Source: Podaxis mareebaensis (lineage: Eukaryota; Basidiomycota; Agaricomycetes; Agaricales; Agaricaceae). Taken from it: a stretch of DNA of 64,000 nucleotides. The translations under genes were made by a program, and so were the position numbers. A model generated the notes under the pieces. It worked only from the letters and a program-made list of their open reading frames with translations. It did not search any database and was not told where the DNA came from. The stretch spans positions 186,001 through 250,000 of the forward strand of contig JAEUWP010000335.1 in assembly GCA_018524725.1 (NCBI GenBank), read 5' to 3'. Shown one piece after another: positions 12,450 through 23,841 of this stretch. Within the stretch, counting starts at the first letter, position 1. Every line of letters begins with the position of its first letter.

Positions 12450-12989
12450 TTAGAAAGCCAGCATTGCTCCACCGAGGACAAAGCCGACAAAGCCGACGAC
12501 AAAAGCATTGCGGTTGAGCGAGGTGGCTGCGGCAATGTAGCTGTCGTCTGGGCCGTAGACGCCACCGACACCAGTCTGACCTGGCATGGGTGCGCCATTC
12601 AGACCGCCTCCGTCAACGTTACTTGGGGCGGTGGGGAGGTTGCGAGGCGTGGTTGTTGTCGATGCACTCTGGGTGCTGTTTCCGGCGGATGCGGTGTTGT
12701 TACCATTACCGGAAGGTTGTGGTGCTGGTGTGAGGGCTTGGGTGGTAGTGAAAACGAAGGTGCTCGTCATTGTGCTGGCCTGCCTGTCTGGGCCGAGAGT
12801 GACCAGGGTGGAGAGGGATGTCAAGGTCATGACCGTCTGAGTCTGATTACTTTGGCTGCTTTGGCCACTCTGGCTGCTTTGTCCCTGTGTATCAAGTCAG
12901 TCATAGGTGGATGTTGGAGGATAATAACGTGCCTGGGCGAGTGCAAAGAGAGGAAGAAGGAGAATAGCGAAGAAGCTGGTGGGGAGCAT
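12450..12989 (-). CDS. Small Ser/Thr-rich GPI-type surface protein
   Basis: Predicted 163-residue secreted protein with no recognisable enzyme domain. Exon 1 (12989-12933) is a clean signal peptide, MLPTSFFAILLLPLFALAQ. Exon 2 (12884-12450) begins with a Gln/Ser repeat (GQSSQSGQSSQSNQTQ), continues with Ser/Thr/Asn-rich sequence, and ends in a hydrophobic tail (AFVVGFVGFVLGGAMLAF) right at the stop, the hallmark of a GPI attachment signal. The two exons join in frame only if the intron (12932-12885) uses a GC donor (CAG/GCACGT) and a normal CAG acceptor. The plus-strand reading frame across this locus is longer, but only its right-hand part belongs to a real gene. Confidence 0.65.
12885..12932 (-). 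other. Probable GC-AG intron
   Basis: A 48-base intron in the surface-protein gene. The donor reads CAG/GCACGT and the acceptor CACAG/GGA; no GT donor keeps the signal peptide in frame with the GPI-ending exon. GC-AG introns are a known minor class. Confidence 0.5.
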
Positions 12990-13049
12990 GGTGGGAGACG
13001 ACAAAGGGTTGTGTGTGACAAAAATAGGCGGTTTAGGTTGACAAGGACG

Positions 13050-14310
13050 ATGATGGACGAAGAGGGGCAAGACGCTCAGGCTGACCCTCTCACCCCTTCC
13101 CTCATTTCCAGGGGAGACATACTCAATGTGCTGCAGTACATCGCCCCACCATCGTCTCTCCAGCCAATCCCTCCCCATCTCCTTTCCCTGCCCCTGCTCC
13201 AGCGACACCATTTTCTCGCCATCACCCCAGACGATCCAGCGGCATATCTCACATGGCCATCCGACCATCCAGACACAGTCCTAGCCCTACTCGAGTGTAT
13301 TAAGCCAGATGACCTCTCCGATCTTTTGGCGGCAGACAGTTCCATTCACCCCGATATCCACTACACTGCCGACCGGGAATCTGTATATGCCCACGTCCGC
13401 ATTACCCCCACAACCATCCTCCCATCCTCTCATCCAGACCCGGAGGCATCCCTTCGTCTTATATTTCTTTGGGACCAGAAATCCAATTCCTGGCGATACC
13501 ATAATTCCGCACTTGGTTCCTTCCCAAAAGGCTCTCACTCAGATCTCTCTCACGCAATGGCTCTCTTCCAATCGCCCGACGACTTCCTCCAAGAACGCAC
13601 CTATGCCTTTAGCGTCGATAACCTTGATGACGAGGATGATGCTTACTGGAATGCCTACAATGCCGTAGGTGATCCTCCTGTATCATCTGGCCGTCCCACG
13701 AAGCACACACCCGGGGCTGACACCGAGGATGCATACTGGGCTCAATATTCCTCTGTTCAAGGTCCGTATCTTTCCTCAACCCTTTGGTTAATTTATGGGT
13801 GACTGACAATATCCTGCAGGCTCAGCAGATTCCACCATCCCGTCCCCCCGTCCTCACGATCGCAAGCTCCTCCAACCCCAAAACGTTGAAGCGGACCAAC
13901 GCATCTTCGTTCCCCCATCCGAACTTAATCCAGATCTCTCTCAGAAAAAGATCTACAACCCTCTCGCCCCTCCTTCTCCCAATTCCCTTGCTCGTAAACT
14001 AGCAGCCCTCCCCACTCGCCCCGATTCACCCCCTCTACAGGAGGACGATGATCCTTCTTCCGCTTCCGCTTCCGCGGCCTCTCCGTCCCCGCAATCTCCG
14101 CATCCCGACCTCACAGAGGAACCCTTTGTTGTACCGCAACCGACTTCCAGCGCCGCCGCCAACGCCGAGTTGCTCGAGAATACCGTTGAGCCTGCGGATG
14201 AGGCCCTCAAGGCTACAATTCGGGGACTATACCACCTTTGGCGTTCCGGCGTAAAGTCCCAGCAGGAGTTCTTAACCCTAGTCCAGCAGGCTATCAAGGA
14301 TCAGGCGTAA
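13050..14310 (+). CDS. Conserved acidic/proline-rich protein of unknown function
   Basis: Two exons (13050-13761 and 13820-14310, intron GTCCGT...CAG) give a 400-residue protein that I do not recognise by function. The N-terminal half looks folded, with LTPSLISRGDILNVLQYIAP, a hydrophobic core and LRLIFLWDQKSNSWRYHNSA. Next come two similar acidic motifs, DEDDAYWNAYNAV and DTEDAYWAQYSSV, about 35 residues apart. A low-complexity Pro/Ser/Asp region follows. The C-terminal helix, EALKATIRGLYHLWRSGVKS followed by QQEFLTLVQQAI, is amphipathic and well formed. No signal peptide or membrane segment is visible. The start is the first of two adjacent ATGs. It is divergent from the surface-protein gene, 60 bases away. 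Confidence 0.75.
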
Positions 14311-14898
14311 ATACTTCAACTTAGACTAGCACTTGTAAATGATTGTACATTTTGGGTCAGCTTTGCAGCTATACCAGTCCCCTCATTTTTCTGTAGCTTA
14401 TTTCTTTCCAACTACGTGTATCCCAGAGCCTTCACAGGTCAAATGACATCCCCGTTTCGCCGTCTCCAAGTAACTCAGGGGTCAAGAATAAGCCAACCAA
14501 TGGTGATGCTCGCGTCACCCTTGTCCCGGGTAAACGAAGGAAGGCTGAACCGCCGGCTGCAAGGCCAAGACAAGCGTGATAGGCAACAGAACTCTCATCG
14601 ACGGTTGCGGCCTTACTGCAGCATGAGCAATCGCCAGTCAGCTGATCAGTTTTCTAGAATAACTTGGTATAACACAAGCGATTTGATTAAAGAAGCACAC
14701 TGAGACCACGCGAACCCAGAACATCTATAAGAAACGATACAAAGAGTAGTTAGAGGCAACAATAAACCATGACCAAGCAATTGACATCAGTAAAATAAAA
14801 TATCCAACATAATTATCTCCAATGTTCAGGGCACATGGCGTACAATCGCGGAAGGGCTGGACATAGGGAAAGCATTCTGCCGCAACATCTCCTATGAC
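14311..14898. other. Convergent intergenic spacer
   Basis: About 590 bases between two convergent genes. I see no open frame with recognisable content, no tRNA-like fold and no clear repeat; it presumably holds both 3' untranslated regions. Confidence 0.5.
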
Positions 14899-16120
14899 TT
14901 ATGCATTGGCGTTAACGGCGGACGCCACCAATCCGCCGAGGTTGATAAGCAGAACATTGAAGTCTTCAAGATTGTGTACCTTGCCGTCGTCGACGTATCC
15001 CAGGGTAGGGCTAGCAGGAGCTGACGTAGAAGTGGAAGACGCAGTAGACGAGGTCTTCGCAGCGGAACTAGTGGTGCTACTAGCCCGAGTCGAAGTAGTC
15101 GAGGGACGGGCCTTTGAGGTGGTGCTGGGAGGCGGAGGCGGAGTAGACGAAGTCGTGGGCTTAGGCTTAGGCTTCTCTGGAGCGGGTGCACCACCGAACC
15201 ACCAAACACCATCGGTGACTTGGTCAATACCCGGACCAACGATCTCGCGAAGAAGACCTGGGCTCATGTCGATGTGATTGGGATCACAACCTGTACACTG
15301 GAAAACAAAAGTTGCGTGCACATCAGGAAAATTCTTGAGAGGTTCGAGAACTGTGGTTGCCCACCCTATCTGCAACGGTAGCTTGGAAGGTTTTTCCCTT
15401 ATATGTGATGGTGATTTTTTCACCGCAATGAGCACCATTGTCCCAAATCTTAGTTCACAAATTAGCTGACATCCATGCAGTTGAACGAGTTGAACATACC
15501 AAGTGACTGATTGCAACGATCTAGCAGATAAACGTCAGCAAATGCTTCATACTCTATGCAAGTTTGAAACTCACATGGTCATTGTCTCCATCATATTGCC
15601 CACAAGCGCCGCTACATCATGGTTTTATCAGCGTATCATCAAAAACCAAAGACGTTAAGACTGACAGGCCAGGCTTGAACCAAGTAAAAGTCGCACCGCT
15701 CCCTCGTTTGACCGGCGCAACATCACTCCTACGCCTTGAGTGTTTAGCGCCCCATTGACGCCGCTCGTGCGGGAGAACATGATTGTTGAGCATTCCATGG
15801 CGGTCGCGTCCACTCTGAACCACTGGTACAAATGCCCCATTAGTAGTAACATTGGTCTGGGCGCGGTGCGACTTCATCATAGCATGCACCTCCTCCTCCA
15901 GCTTGTGCAACCCACGGTCCATAGCAGCGTGGTGGAATGCCGTAGTAACGTAGAGATGGAACAGTAGGAATGCGCATCCAAAAACTCCAACCACGTAGAG
16001 CGGGGTCCAAAATTTTGAGGCCTTGGGCTCAGACTCCGTGACATGGATGTTCACGGTTGGAAGGGGAGTTTCCGCCTTTGCGGGGGCGGGTTCAAAGTGG
16101 TCGGACTTCTTGAAATCCAT
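14899..16120 (-). CDS. Membrane-anchored double-psi beta-barrel (RlpA/expansin-like) protein
   Basis: Expansin/RlpA-like barrel protein, probably outside the cell. The N terminus (MDFKKSDHFEPAPAKAETPL) is cytoplasmic in character and precedes one hydrophobic helix (near residues 37-60), so it looks like a type II signal anchor. A basic linker follows, then GSGATFTWF, GACGQYDGDNDH, IVAISHL, DNGAHCGEKITITYKGKTFQ, ATVADR and CTGCDPNHIDMSPGLLREIV, the conserved Cys and Asp-containing strands of the barrel, spread over small exons with GT...AG introns. After the domain there is an unusual long Ser/Thr/Pro/Lys tail (starting EKPKPKPTTSS) ending in a short hydrophobic segment (FNVLLINLGGLVASAV). Typical family members have a cleaved signal peptide and end after the barrel. 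Confidence 0.75.
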
Positions 16121-16664
16121 GGCGAGCGTGTACTAGACTTAGACAGAAGGAATGACAGGGGTTAGGCAAAAGAACGACAAGTTGTTGGGGGAAGCCAACG
16201 ACTAGGACTTTGAGGGTGTACTCGGGAAAGAAAGGTGAGGTGAGTCCCTTGAAACAAACACCGTAAATTCTTAGTTCCCGCGTTGTTACAGCATACACAA
16301 AGTCAATTGATTGGACCAGTTGCATCAAGCACGGAAATCCCCGTGGTCCAGGCACACACTCAAACGCCGAAACTTCACGTCCTCAGCCCAGAGCTACGTA
16401 GTGCCTCGATCCAGAATCAACCTCACTGCGCCAGCCGTATGTGTGTACACTGGACAATATTATCCTTTCTCCAAGGTCTTGGCCCCGGCTTGACTTGAGA
16501 TGATTTGTCATCACGTACTTCAATCAAATTCCGTGGGACCGAGCTATTTTTAAAACGGGAAGAGTAGAAGCAGATATAAGTACCAGTCTTATTTACTTGA
16601 TCGCCATACTCCCATCCCCCATTTCTCAACAAGAAGTCGCCTGAATATCAATGTTGAGGTTTCC

Positions 16665-17682
16665 TTACTGTTTACGGTCATGTAGAAGTTGATCATTCTG
16701 TAAGAACTCAGGAGCGAGGCGACTCACGAAAGAAGACAAAGCGCTTCTAGCAGTTGTGGCAATGTCGAGAGCATTGACCCCACTTGCTTCACAAGCCTCC
16801 CTGTCAGGTATAGTCTAGAATCGTTTGTTGAGTAACCCAAAAAAGTGGAGAACCAAGTAACCTACTCCACCAAAGGCCGCCGTTTTACAATAGTTTGCGG
16901 GGTGAGTGGCTGGGCAACTGCATGAATCCCAAATCAAAATCCGAAAATGAACAGTTGCGGCAGAACATACGCGTCGATGATTTTGACCTTAATCGTGTTG
17001 CCTGTACATGCTCCTCGTGTCTCACCGTCCAGTGAACCGGTGCCTATATTTCACTAGTTTTGAGCCGGAGGGTCCGGAAAGGATCCGACTACACACACAT
17101 CGAACGTTGAAACACTGCCAAGCGCATGAGTGCTCCGAACATCCTTAGAAATGTGGTTCACATACGTGTCCACACTGTTCTTCATCGGAGCAAGCGGCTG
17201 AGAGGGGTCATTGGTAAGCGTTGAGACGGTTTGCGTCGAAACAACGCACGGCCGGTACAGTCAATACATCCACCTCGTCCATTGCTTGGAAGCCACGAAA
17301 CTCAGTACCACGTGGTGATTGATTATACTTACTCCCCTTACCATTTGCTCGCATCTTTGGTACCGCTACAGCGCGAGCCCGTCCATAGAGGAGACAGGTC
17401 GCTCATGGCAGCTGCGAAGATGCCATTTCCCTGGGAGTTGTTCGGAGAAAATCCTATAAAACACGATCAGCTTGAAATCGCAGTGGGAGGCGGAAGATAT
17501 GCACCGGGACAAGCAACGCTACTCTGAGTCCCATACTATCACGGTGGTTAGGGCGAGCATCGATACTTAGCTCTGATACGAGTCAGAATGCGCACATCAT
17601 TGAAGGTGGTAACGCCAGCGACGGCGTTAACCCCAACCGAAATCGAAAGCAAGACCAAAACAAAAGTGAACGGTGCAATCAT
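16665..17682 (-). CDS. Secreted barwin/DPBB-like small protein (model tentative)
   Basis: The start at 17682 gives a signal peptide, MIAPFTFVLVLLSISVGVNA, followed by VAGVTTFND and a donor site. Later exon pieces on the same strand read NNSQGNGIFAAAMSDLSPLW, GSLDGETRGACTGNTIKVKI, IDACPATHPANYCKTAAFGG and EACEASGVNALDIATTARSA, with convincing GT...AG introns between the last three. The Cys-containing strands and the NALDIA block resemble barwin/expansin-like double-psi barrels such as the neighbouring gene. I could not settle the exons between about 17300 and 17100, nor the exact stop (16665 is one option). Probably a divergent paralogue of the gene to its left. Confidence 0.45.
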
Positions 17683-18177
17683 ATCGGATCGAATCTGAGA
17701 TACCTTATTTCATGGTTTTTATGTGGTTCAACACAGAAAACTTCCGACTAGCCACCGACATTCTCATGAGCACCCAACACTCATGCATAGGTCAGTTGAG
17801 TGGGTGCAGATGACACCGTGGTAATTGCTTGACAGATTTTAGTTTCATCGTACACGGGTCTACTGTTGGACTCTAGGAATCTGAGAGGCTTGTGTATAAT
17901 CCGAGTAACACGAGGCATAAATAAGTTCTCAAGACCACCGAAGATGTGCCGAATTGCGGTTGAAGTTGGATAGGCGTTCCCTAACAGTTGGAGTCATATC
18001 TTCCTTCCTTGACGTGTTCAGTCATAGTGGGAAAATACCACCGAGGATATTATGAATTCCGAAGTTAACATTCTATGGTACAACGTTAGCAAAGATCTTG
18101 CAAGCACGGCGTGACGGCAGGAATATTAAGGTATATAGGCACCGTGCGAGTGCAGGTGCAAATAGGTGTTGGGTCAA
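17683..18177. other. Intergenic spacer
   Basis: About 500 bases between two minus-strand genes. No coding signal or RNA gene seen; it should contain the 3' end of the SRA-YDG gene and the promoter of the barrel gene. Confidence 0.45.
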
Positions 18178-19683
18178 TCAAGCATCTTCTGTTGAGGCGG
18201 ATTCTTCTACGGTCGCCTCCTCCTCATAATCTTCCCTGACTGGCAAAGGTGGTTGATTGGGTAAGCGCTGAAAAAAGTTTTAGAGATGAGATACTAAAAT
18301 GTCAATTTCTGACAAACCTTGAATGCGTATTTGCAAACGAGATATCCTTTTGGATTGAGTCCTTTTTCCATCCACGCCTTGAACAAAGTCAGATCAAAGA
18401 ACGCCAGGAAAAATTCGCTACCCACTCGTTCCACAGTGTATAATCCGTCATAGCGATACCTGGGCGCAACGGTGTAAATTTCTGGGTGTGGTGGAATGTA
18501 AAATTATTCCACGAACCCTTCGCTGGGAGCATACTTTGATCTGACTTTGAAACCGCGTACAACCCTTACCGGTTTTTTCGTCTCACAAGAACGCTGTATG
18601 TGGTTTTAATAACTCAGCAGACGACCGGACAGCTGTCTCACCTTCAGCATCTTATTGAACTAAGTTCCGACGCATCAGCCGCTGGAAATAGAGATATCAT
18701 ATCGACATACGTGGTTCTCGAATGTTTGGTCCGAGCTTTGGGGAGCTGTGCGAAGCTGCGAAGAGGGTCAGCCACTAAATGGAATCAGGAAACAAGCAGT
18801 CTCACGTTTTTCGGAGCTGCCTTTGTTCCCTTTAGATCACGTCCACCTCGAATGTAGAGTGAGATATGAAATTGAGCATTGGTGAGAGAATTATCCACAC
18901 CTGACCCAGTATATGTACTGTGAAGGTCGTATCTAAGCATGGCCTCGCCCGTAACATGGAAGTAACTCACAAGGCGTAACCCAAGTCAACATCATCATCG
19001 TAGCCTCCGCTGAGGACAACGCTGTGGGCTCCTTCAGGACCCCCAGATATCCCACCCACCCATGGGCTACAACAGCTTTAACGTCAATAGTGCAATTGCT
19101 ATAGGAGGAAACCCACGCATGGACAGCATCCCGACTGCATGCCTCTCGTGTCAACCACCAAGTACCAACAGCAATTCCAGGTATGTGACCAAAGGTTTTA
19201 CTGATTCAAAGTGTCGGGTTCATTAGTATCCATACACATGTTATCGGTACTCACGGATTATGCAAACGTTTCCCAGCTTCGCGCCCCATAGGCCCGTCAT
19301 TTCCTGATGTTTTATTGCGTAGGATAGGTTGAGGCGAGTCCAGCTTTCGTTCACTGGTATAGTCGACCTTTTTCCCGGCAGTACGAGAACTGCGACGGAG
19401 ACCTGCGGATAAGGGTTCGGTCGCAACCTCGTCCTCGACGCGTTGGACTTTGGGAGCTCGGACTTCAGTGTCTTCGGTCTTTTCTTCTTCTGCTTTGCGT
19501 TTTAGAGGCGCAGGTTTCTTTCTGGGTTTCTCTTTGGGCTCAAACAGAGGCTTCTCAAGCCCCAGGCTCTTCAGAAGTTCCTTGTTCTGTGGTCACCGTT
19601 GGCAGATGTTACAACAAACATAGGAAGCAGCTACGAACCTTCTCTATTTGAAGAGCTCTGTTTTTTTCATACTGAGAGACCAT
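18178..19683 (-). CDS. SRA-YDG domain protein (UHRF1-like methylated-DNA reader)
   Basis: SRA-YDG proteins bind hemimethylated or methylated cytosine in DNA. The start at 19683 reads MVSQYEKNRALQIEK, then NKELLKSLGLEKPLFEPKEK and a Lys/Arg-rich nuclear segment. The SRA domain is split over many small exons: EACSRDAVHA, PWVGGISGGPEGAHSVVLSG, GYDDDVDLGYA (the YDG-type block), TYTGSG, GRDLKGTKAAPKN, ETKKPVRVVRGFK, YRYDGLYTVE and EKGLNPKGYLVCKYAFK, ending with RLPNQPPLPVREDYEEEATV and a stop at 18178. No RING, PHD or TUDOR domain is visible, so it is a stand-alone reader, as is common in fungi. It implies that this genome uses cytosine methylation, which is an inference. Confidence 0.85.
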
Positions 19684-19993
19684 ATTAAACAGAAACCGGT
19701 GTGGTTCAATGTGAGTACCTGAACTTTTATAAGAGCGCGTTGGATTGAGTGATTTCGCGTTCGAACATGGAATTCGGCAGGTTCCCCACAATCGGTCACA
19801 TGGTCGCGACTAATTAAATTGGTCGAGTGGTCAACTCAACTAGTCATATTTGGAACAAGCTCAGGGTCAAAAACATCTACTCCTGTATTCCCTTGTAAGT
19901 TATTCCTAAATCCAGTCCATCACACAAATCGCCAAATTAGTAAAGAGTAAAGAGTGGTATAACACCGCGCTAGATGACGGAGTAAGGAAGAAA
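19684..19993. other. Intergenic spacer
   Basis: About 310 bases between two minus-strand genes; promoter of the SRA-YDG gene and 3' end of SEC9. Nothing else recognised. Confidence 0.45.
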
Positions 19994-21195
19994 TTATTTG
20001 ATCCTTTTCAACTGTACAAAAAAGTCAGCATGTTCCGAGGAAAGTCGGCAGAGTAGCACCCACACGTGTAGTGGTCCCATGAATGTCTCCATCCAACTTG
20101 GTAGTTTTACCCGATATGCGATCGATACGTTCATTCTGACGGTCGAGCTCTTGACCCATGGTGGTACCCAATGTTTTGAGTCGTTTGGTGATATCACCGA
20201 TCTCGTTCAGATTGTCATCGAGTTCGTCTTCCAATTCATCATCCGAGGCAGTTGCTTCAAATTGGAAACGTTTTCGCTGTTCCATGCGATCATTTCGCTG
20301 TTGGCCGGTGAGCATGCGACGACCTCCCCCGATGCCTTCATCGTCATCTTGGCCATATGTGGTGGCCCTACCCAGACGGTTCTGAGTTTCTCTGATGTCC
20401 TTCATTGCTTGCTCCCTCTCTTCCCTCTCGTCCTCAAAGCGGGCTTGAACCTTGGCTTCCTGCGCTGCGCGCTTTGCATCCTTATTCCAAGTAATAACAG
20501 GCCTGAAGATGGAGCGGTTCAATTGTTTTAGCTCATCTACGTTATCTTGGGCGCGGAGAGAGTGGCCTTTGGCAACGTCCAGGTGACGTTCAGTGTTGGC
20601 GAGTTTCTCTACAGGGAGTGTTTATTATCTGGGATCTAGATAGGGGAACCTCCTTACCTGATTGATCTCCCAACCTTGTCACTGTGTTCCTCGCCGTCTC
20701 TTCAGCTTCGCGTGCAATACGCAAAGCATTTCTCGTAGAGTTGACACTCTCCTGTTTCACGAAACGAGTTTGTTGTTTGATCCCTTCAATATCTTCCTCG
20801 GTCTCCTCTCCTGGGTTACTGGATGGCTTGATATCGGGCCCATCGAAGAATCTACCAGATCCTGCCTTCTGAGGATTATAACCAGCGAAGAGTTCGTTAC
20901 GGTCCTTTTCGATATTCGCTTCACCTCGAGCATAAGCGTCGGGAACACCCCTATTCCTCGCGAACCTATTTGTCGCATAAGGATCTGGTTCAGGGGAGTA
21001 TCCGGCAGTTTGGGAGCTGGACCTGCTCATTGAGGATGAGTATGGGGCACTGTATGGGTCGCCATCTCGGCTGGCAACATAAGTAGCAGAGGAGGAACGA
21101 TACGAGCCCGAAAAGCTGCTGGATGAGTCGGATGGGGGAGCAGGTGCGGGTACGGGGGGTATTAAATTCTGTTCTTTGCGCTTGAAAAGTGGCAT
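19994..21195 (-). CDS. SEC9: t-SNARE Sec9 / SNAP-25 family
   Basis: Plasma-membrane Qbc-SNARE for exocytosis, partner of syntaxin (Sso) and synaptobrevin (Snc). The start at 21195 reads MPLFKRKEQNLIPPVPAPAP, followed by a long Ser/Tyr/Pro-rich N terminus and an NPQKAG-type region. The first SNARE helix runs through ETEEDIEGIKQQTRFVKQES into NALRIAREAEETARNTVTRL. A short intron separates it from KLANTERHLDVAKGHSLRAQ. The second SNARE helix includes DDNLNEIGDITKRLKTLGTT, MGQELDRQNERIDRI and KLDGDIHGTTTR. A last intron (GTGGGT...ACAG) leads to LKRIK and the stop at 19994. There is no membrane anchor, as in fungal Sec9, which is peripheral. Three exons. Confidence 0.92.
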
Positions 21196-21416
21196 GGTAG
21201 CGTGCTGGAAAGCGAGGCGAAACTGGTAACAGCCACTCCGCGCTGGCGGTCACTATATGTAGCAACCCACGTGATGAGTACAGGTTGTTCCCCACAAGAA
21301 CAAACCATTGAACTTCAAATCAACTGTAACAGCGCCTTAATGTTCAATGAGTGTTTCAACAAGTATACACGTAAGGGGACAGCATTGCAATGTACATGGT
21401 TACGAAAAAGAAGTCC

Positions 21417-23841
21417 TCAAGTTTTTTGCCGTTTCTTTGACGGTGTCAGACCCTTGGCTTGCTTGCCAACCACTGTAACACCCTTGCCCGCTTTAACGAT
21501 ACTTTGAAGTGCAGCCTTTTTCTCCTTCTTCACGCCGCTGGTGCTTTTCGTAGCCCTAGTAATCTTATCGACGCTTTTCTCCAGAGCGTCGCGCTGTTTC
21601 TTCTTCGCCTTACGTTCTTTCGTACGCAAAGCTCTCTTTTCCGCAGGTGTAAGTTCTGATCGTGACCGTGTGTCGGATGATGCTGGGTTGAAGACCTCTT
21701 CCGGAGCAAGGATACTTGAAGTTGCCTTTGCAGTGGGTAAGGCAGATTCCATCGATGCCGTTGCAACGTTCGAGACCGTTGAAATGACTGCTTTGGGCTG
21801 CACGATGTCTTAGTCACGTCGAGCGGATGAACGTAACTAGTGGACGTACTTGTTTTGGGACAAAATGAGCGTTGCACAAAGCATCGAGCTTCCCACAAAT
21901 CTTCTCCCACTGTCGTTCAATTTCCTCATGTTCTTTCTTGAGTTTTCCATCTCTATCGTCTCCAACACTTCCTTGACTCGCAAGGTAGTCATTTTCATAT
22001 ATCTGCGCCAATGACTGTGCGGATTTGGTGTCCTGCAATTCGATGATACGCGATGGCAAGAATGGCTTATCCTCCAAAGGACGGATCCGCACAACATCGT
22101 CGAACTGATTCTCGAGAATGCGCGCCTTGATCCTCTGCTCCAGGCCTTGAACGACCTCCTCAGATATCACTGGCACCGGCTTGATAACGCGTTCAAAGGC
22201 CAAGTCTTCTTCAAGCAATGAATTCTGTGGCCGCGACCGACTGTCTGCCTCTCCCATCAATGTCCAGTCCTTCTTAGCGACATTCTCTGCCTCTAGCTGG
22301 GCAATCTGTTCTCGTAGTGCAGCCTGCCGCTTCTCATGGGTTGTCATATCTGTAGGGCCATACGTTGATACCCTTATTGATTCAGGGGAAAGGCAACGTA
22401 CCATTGCTATTGCTAGCTTCATCGTCTTCTGCGAAAAGATCATCCTTCAGCCTCTCTATAGTTGCTCTATTATCGTGGTCTTCTGAATCCCCGCTTTGAG
22501 ATGAAAGGCCGTCGTCCTCGTCCATAACCTCATCTGTTTCTTCATCTTCTACCGATTCATCTCCATCGAGATCCAGCCCACTATCATCGCTGCCTTCATC
22601 CTCGTCCCCAAAATCATCACCATACTCATCGTCCTCGTCCAACCCGCCGATTCGGTGGAGGAGACTAAGCGGCAAGTTTTTCCCCTTAGCCTTGATTTTC
22701 TTGACCCTGACTTCATCGTGGAAGCGTACCCTTCCCTCGCCACTAGACGGTGCTTTAGCTTCGGATCGCGAACGCAGGCTAGCATTTTTCGGTGGCGCGA
22801 AAAAATCACGATAGAATATATCTAAGAGTATATCAACCAAGTGTCTCAAACCAGTATTCGAAAATGACATACCACCTCCGCCTTTTACTTCATCTGCTTC
22901 ATCCTCAAGGGGGGCAAAGAGGTCCACCGACATGTCTTCATCCTCTGAGTCCTCTGACTCTTCTGCAAGGCGACCGCGAGATGAGGATTTGGCCTCGACC
23001 CGTTCTGTTTCCGCATTGAACGCATCCAAGTCAAAGAAGTCATCGTTGAGTCCATGGGATGTACCCTTCTTCTTCTTTGAGCGGACGCTCGTCTTGATAA
23101 GATCGAATAGCGTGTTTTTGGCCTCGGGGTCGGAGTGCTCTTCGTCAGAAGATCGCAGGCGAACGATGTCCTCTTCGTCCTCCCCAATGTCATCGCCCAG
23201 ATCTTCGCTCTCGTCGCTCTCGGACTCAGACTCGTCTTCAACATCCATCTCCTCATCGAGTTCCTCTCGTAGAGCTTCCAAATCGACTTCCTCTCCGTTT
23301 TCCATTGCCTCCATAAGCTTCTGCAGTTTGTCTTCCTGGTCCTCGTCATCCTCTTCTTCACCCGATAGATCTTCCTCTTCACTTTTTCCAGTCTCCAGTG
23401 CAAATTCCAACAAATCGCATATTGGCTTTGCTCGCAAATCGAGTTGCATCCAAACCTGCTCCGGATCCATGTTCTCAATGAACAAGGACGTCAAAGGTGT
23501 GGGCTCGAACGTCTTCCCGAGGGAAACCTGAGGTATTTGACCATCGGATTTAGTCTGGGATCTTGTCTGCGGTTTTTGCAGAGGGTTCAGAGATGATAAC
23601 AATTCATCTATCGCAGTTTTGGACCCCTTCTCTGTTTCTAGTGCTGATGATGTTAGTTAGAGTGGTATGGGTAATTACGACGTTTGTTGAGCATACATAG
23701 ATCGAAGATGTATTTTGCAGCCTGTAATGCTGCAGTTTGAATTTCTTTGCTTCCATGAGCAAGGGACTCAATTCGTTCGTCGAGTTGGTTTGTCACAGCA
23801 TCAAGTTCACGAGGAATAGAGAGGGTTTCCGGTGTCGACAT
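21417..23841 (-). CDS. MPP10: U3 snoRNP protein Mpp10
   Basis: Mpp10 is a core component of the SSU processome, binding Imp3 and Imp4 for 18S rRNA maturation in the nucleolus. The start at 23841 reads MSTPETLSIPRELDAVTNQL. The N-terminal half has FIENMDPEQVWMQLDLR, then very long acidic Asp/Glu/Ser tracts between folded segments such as FFDLDAFNAETER and RHLVDILLDIFYRDFFAPPK. The C-terminal half carries the conserved core KDWTLMGEADSRSRPQNSLL, EEDLAFERVIKPVPVISEEV, EQRIKARILENQFDDVVR and YENDYLASQG. After an intron comes a basic Lys-rich tail (KRALRTKERKAKKKQRDALE) ending at 21417. Five or six exons. The acidic tracts create long meaningless frames on the opposite strand. Confidence 0.92.

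Noticed and set aside
12291..13802. 503-codon plus-strand open frame
   Set aside because: Its left part is antisense to MYG1 and the surface-protein gene and lacks protein-like composition; only the part from 13050 belongs to a real gene, which then splices at 13762.
19998..20531. 177-codon plus-strand open frame
   Set aside because: Antisense to SEC9 exons, which carry clear SNARE helices.
22932..23531. Ser-rich 199-codon plus-strand open frame
   Set aside because: Antisense of the Asp/Glu tracts of MPP10; Ser runs arise from reverse-complemented GAT/GAA codons.
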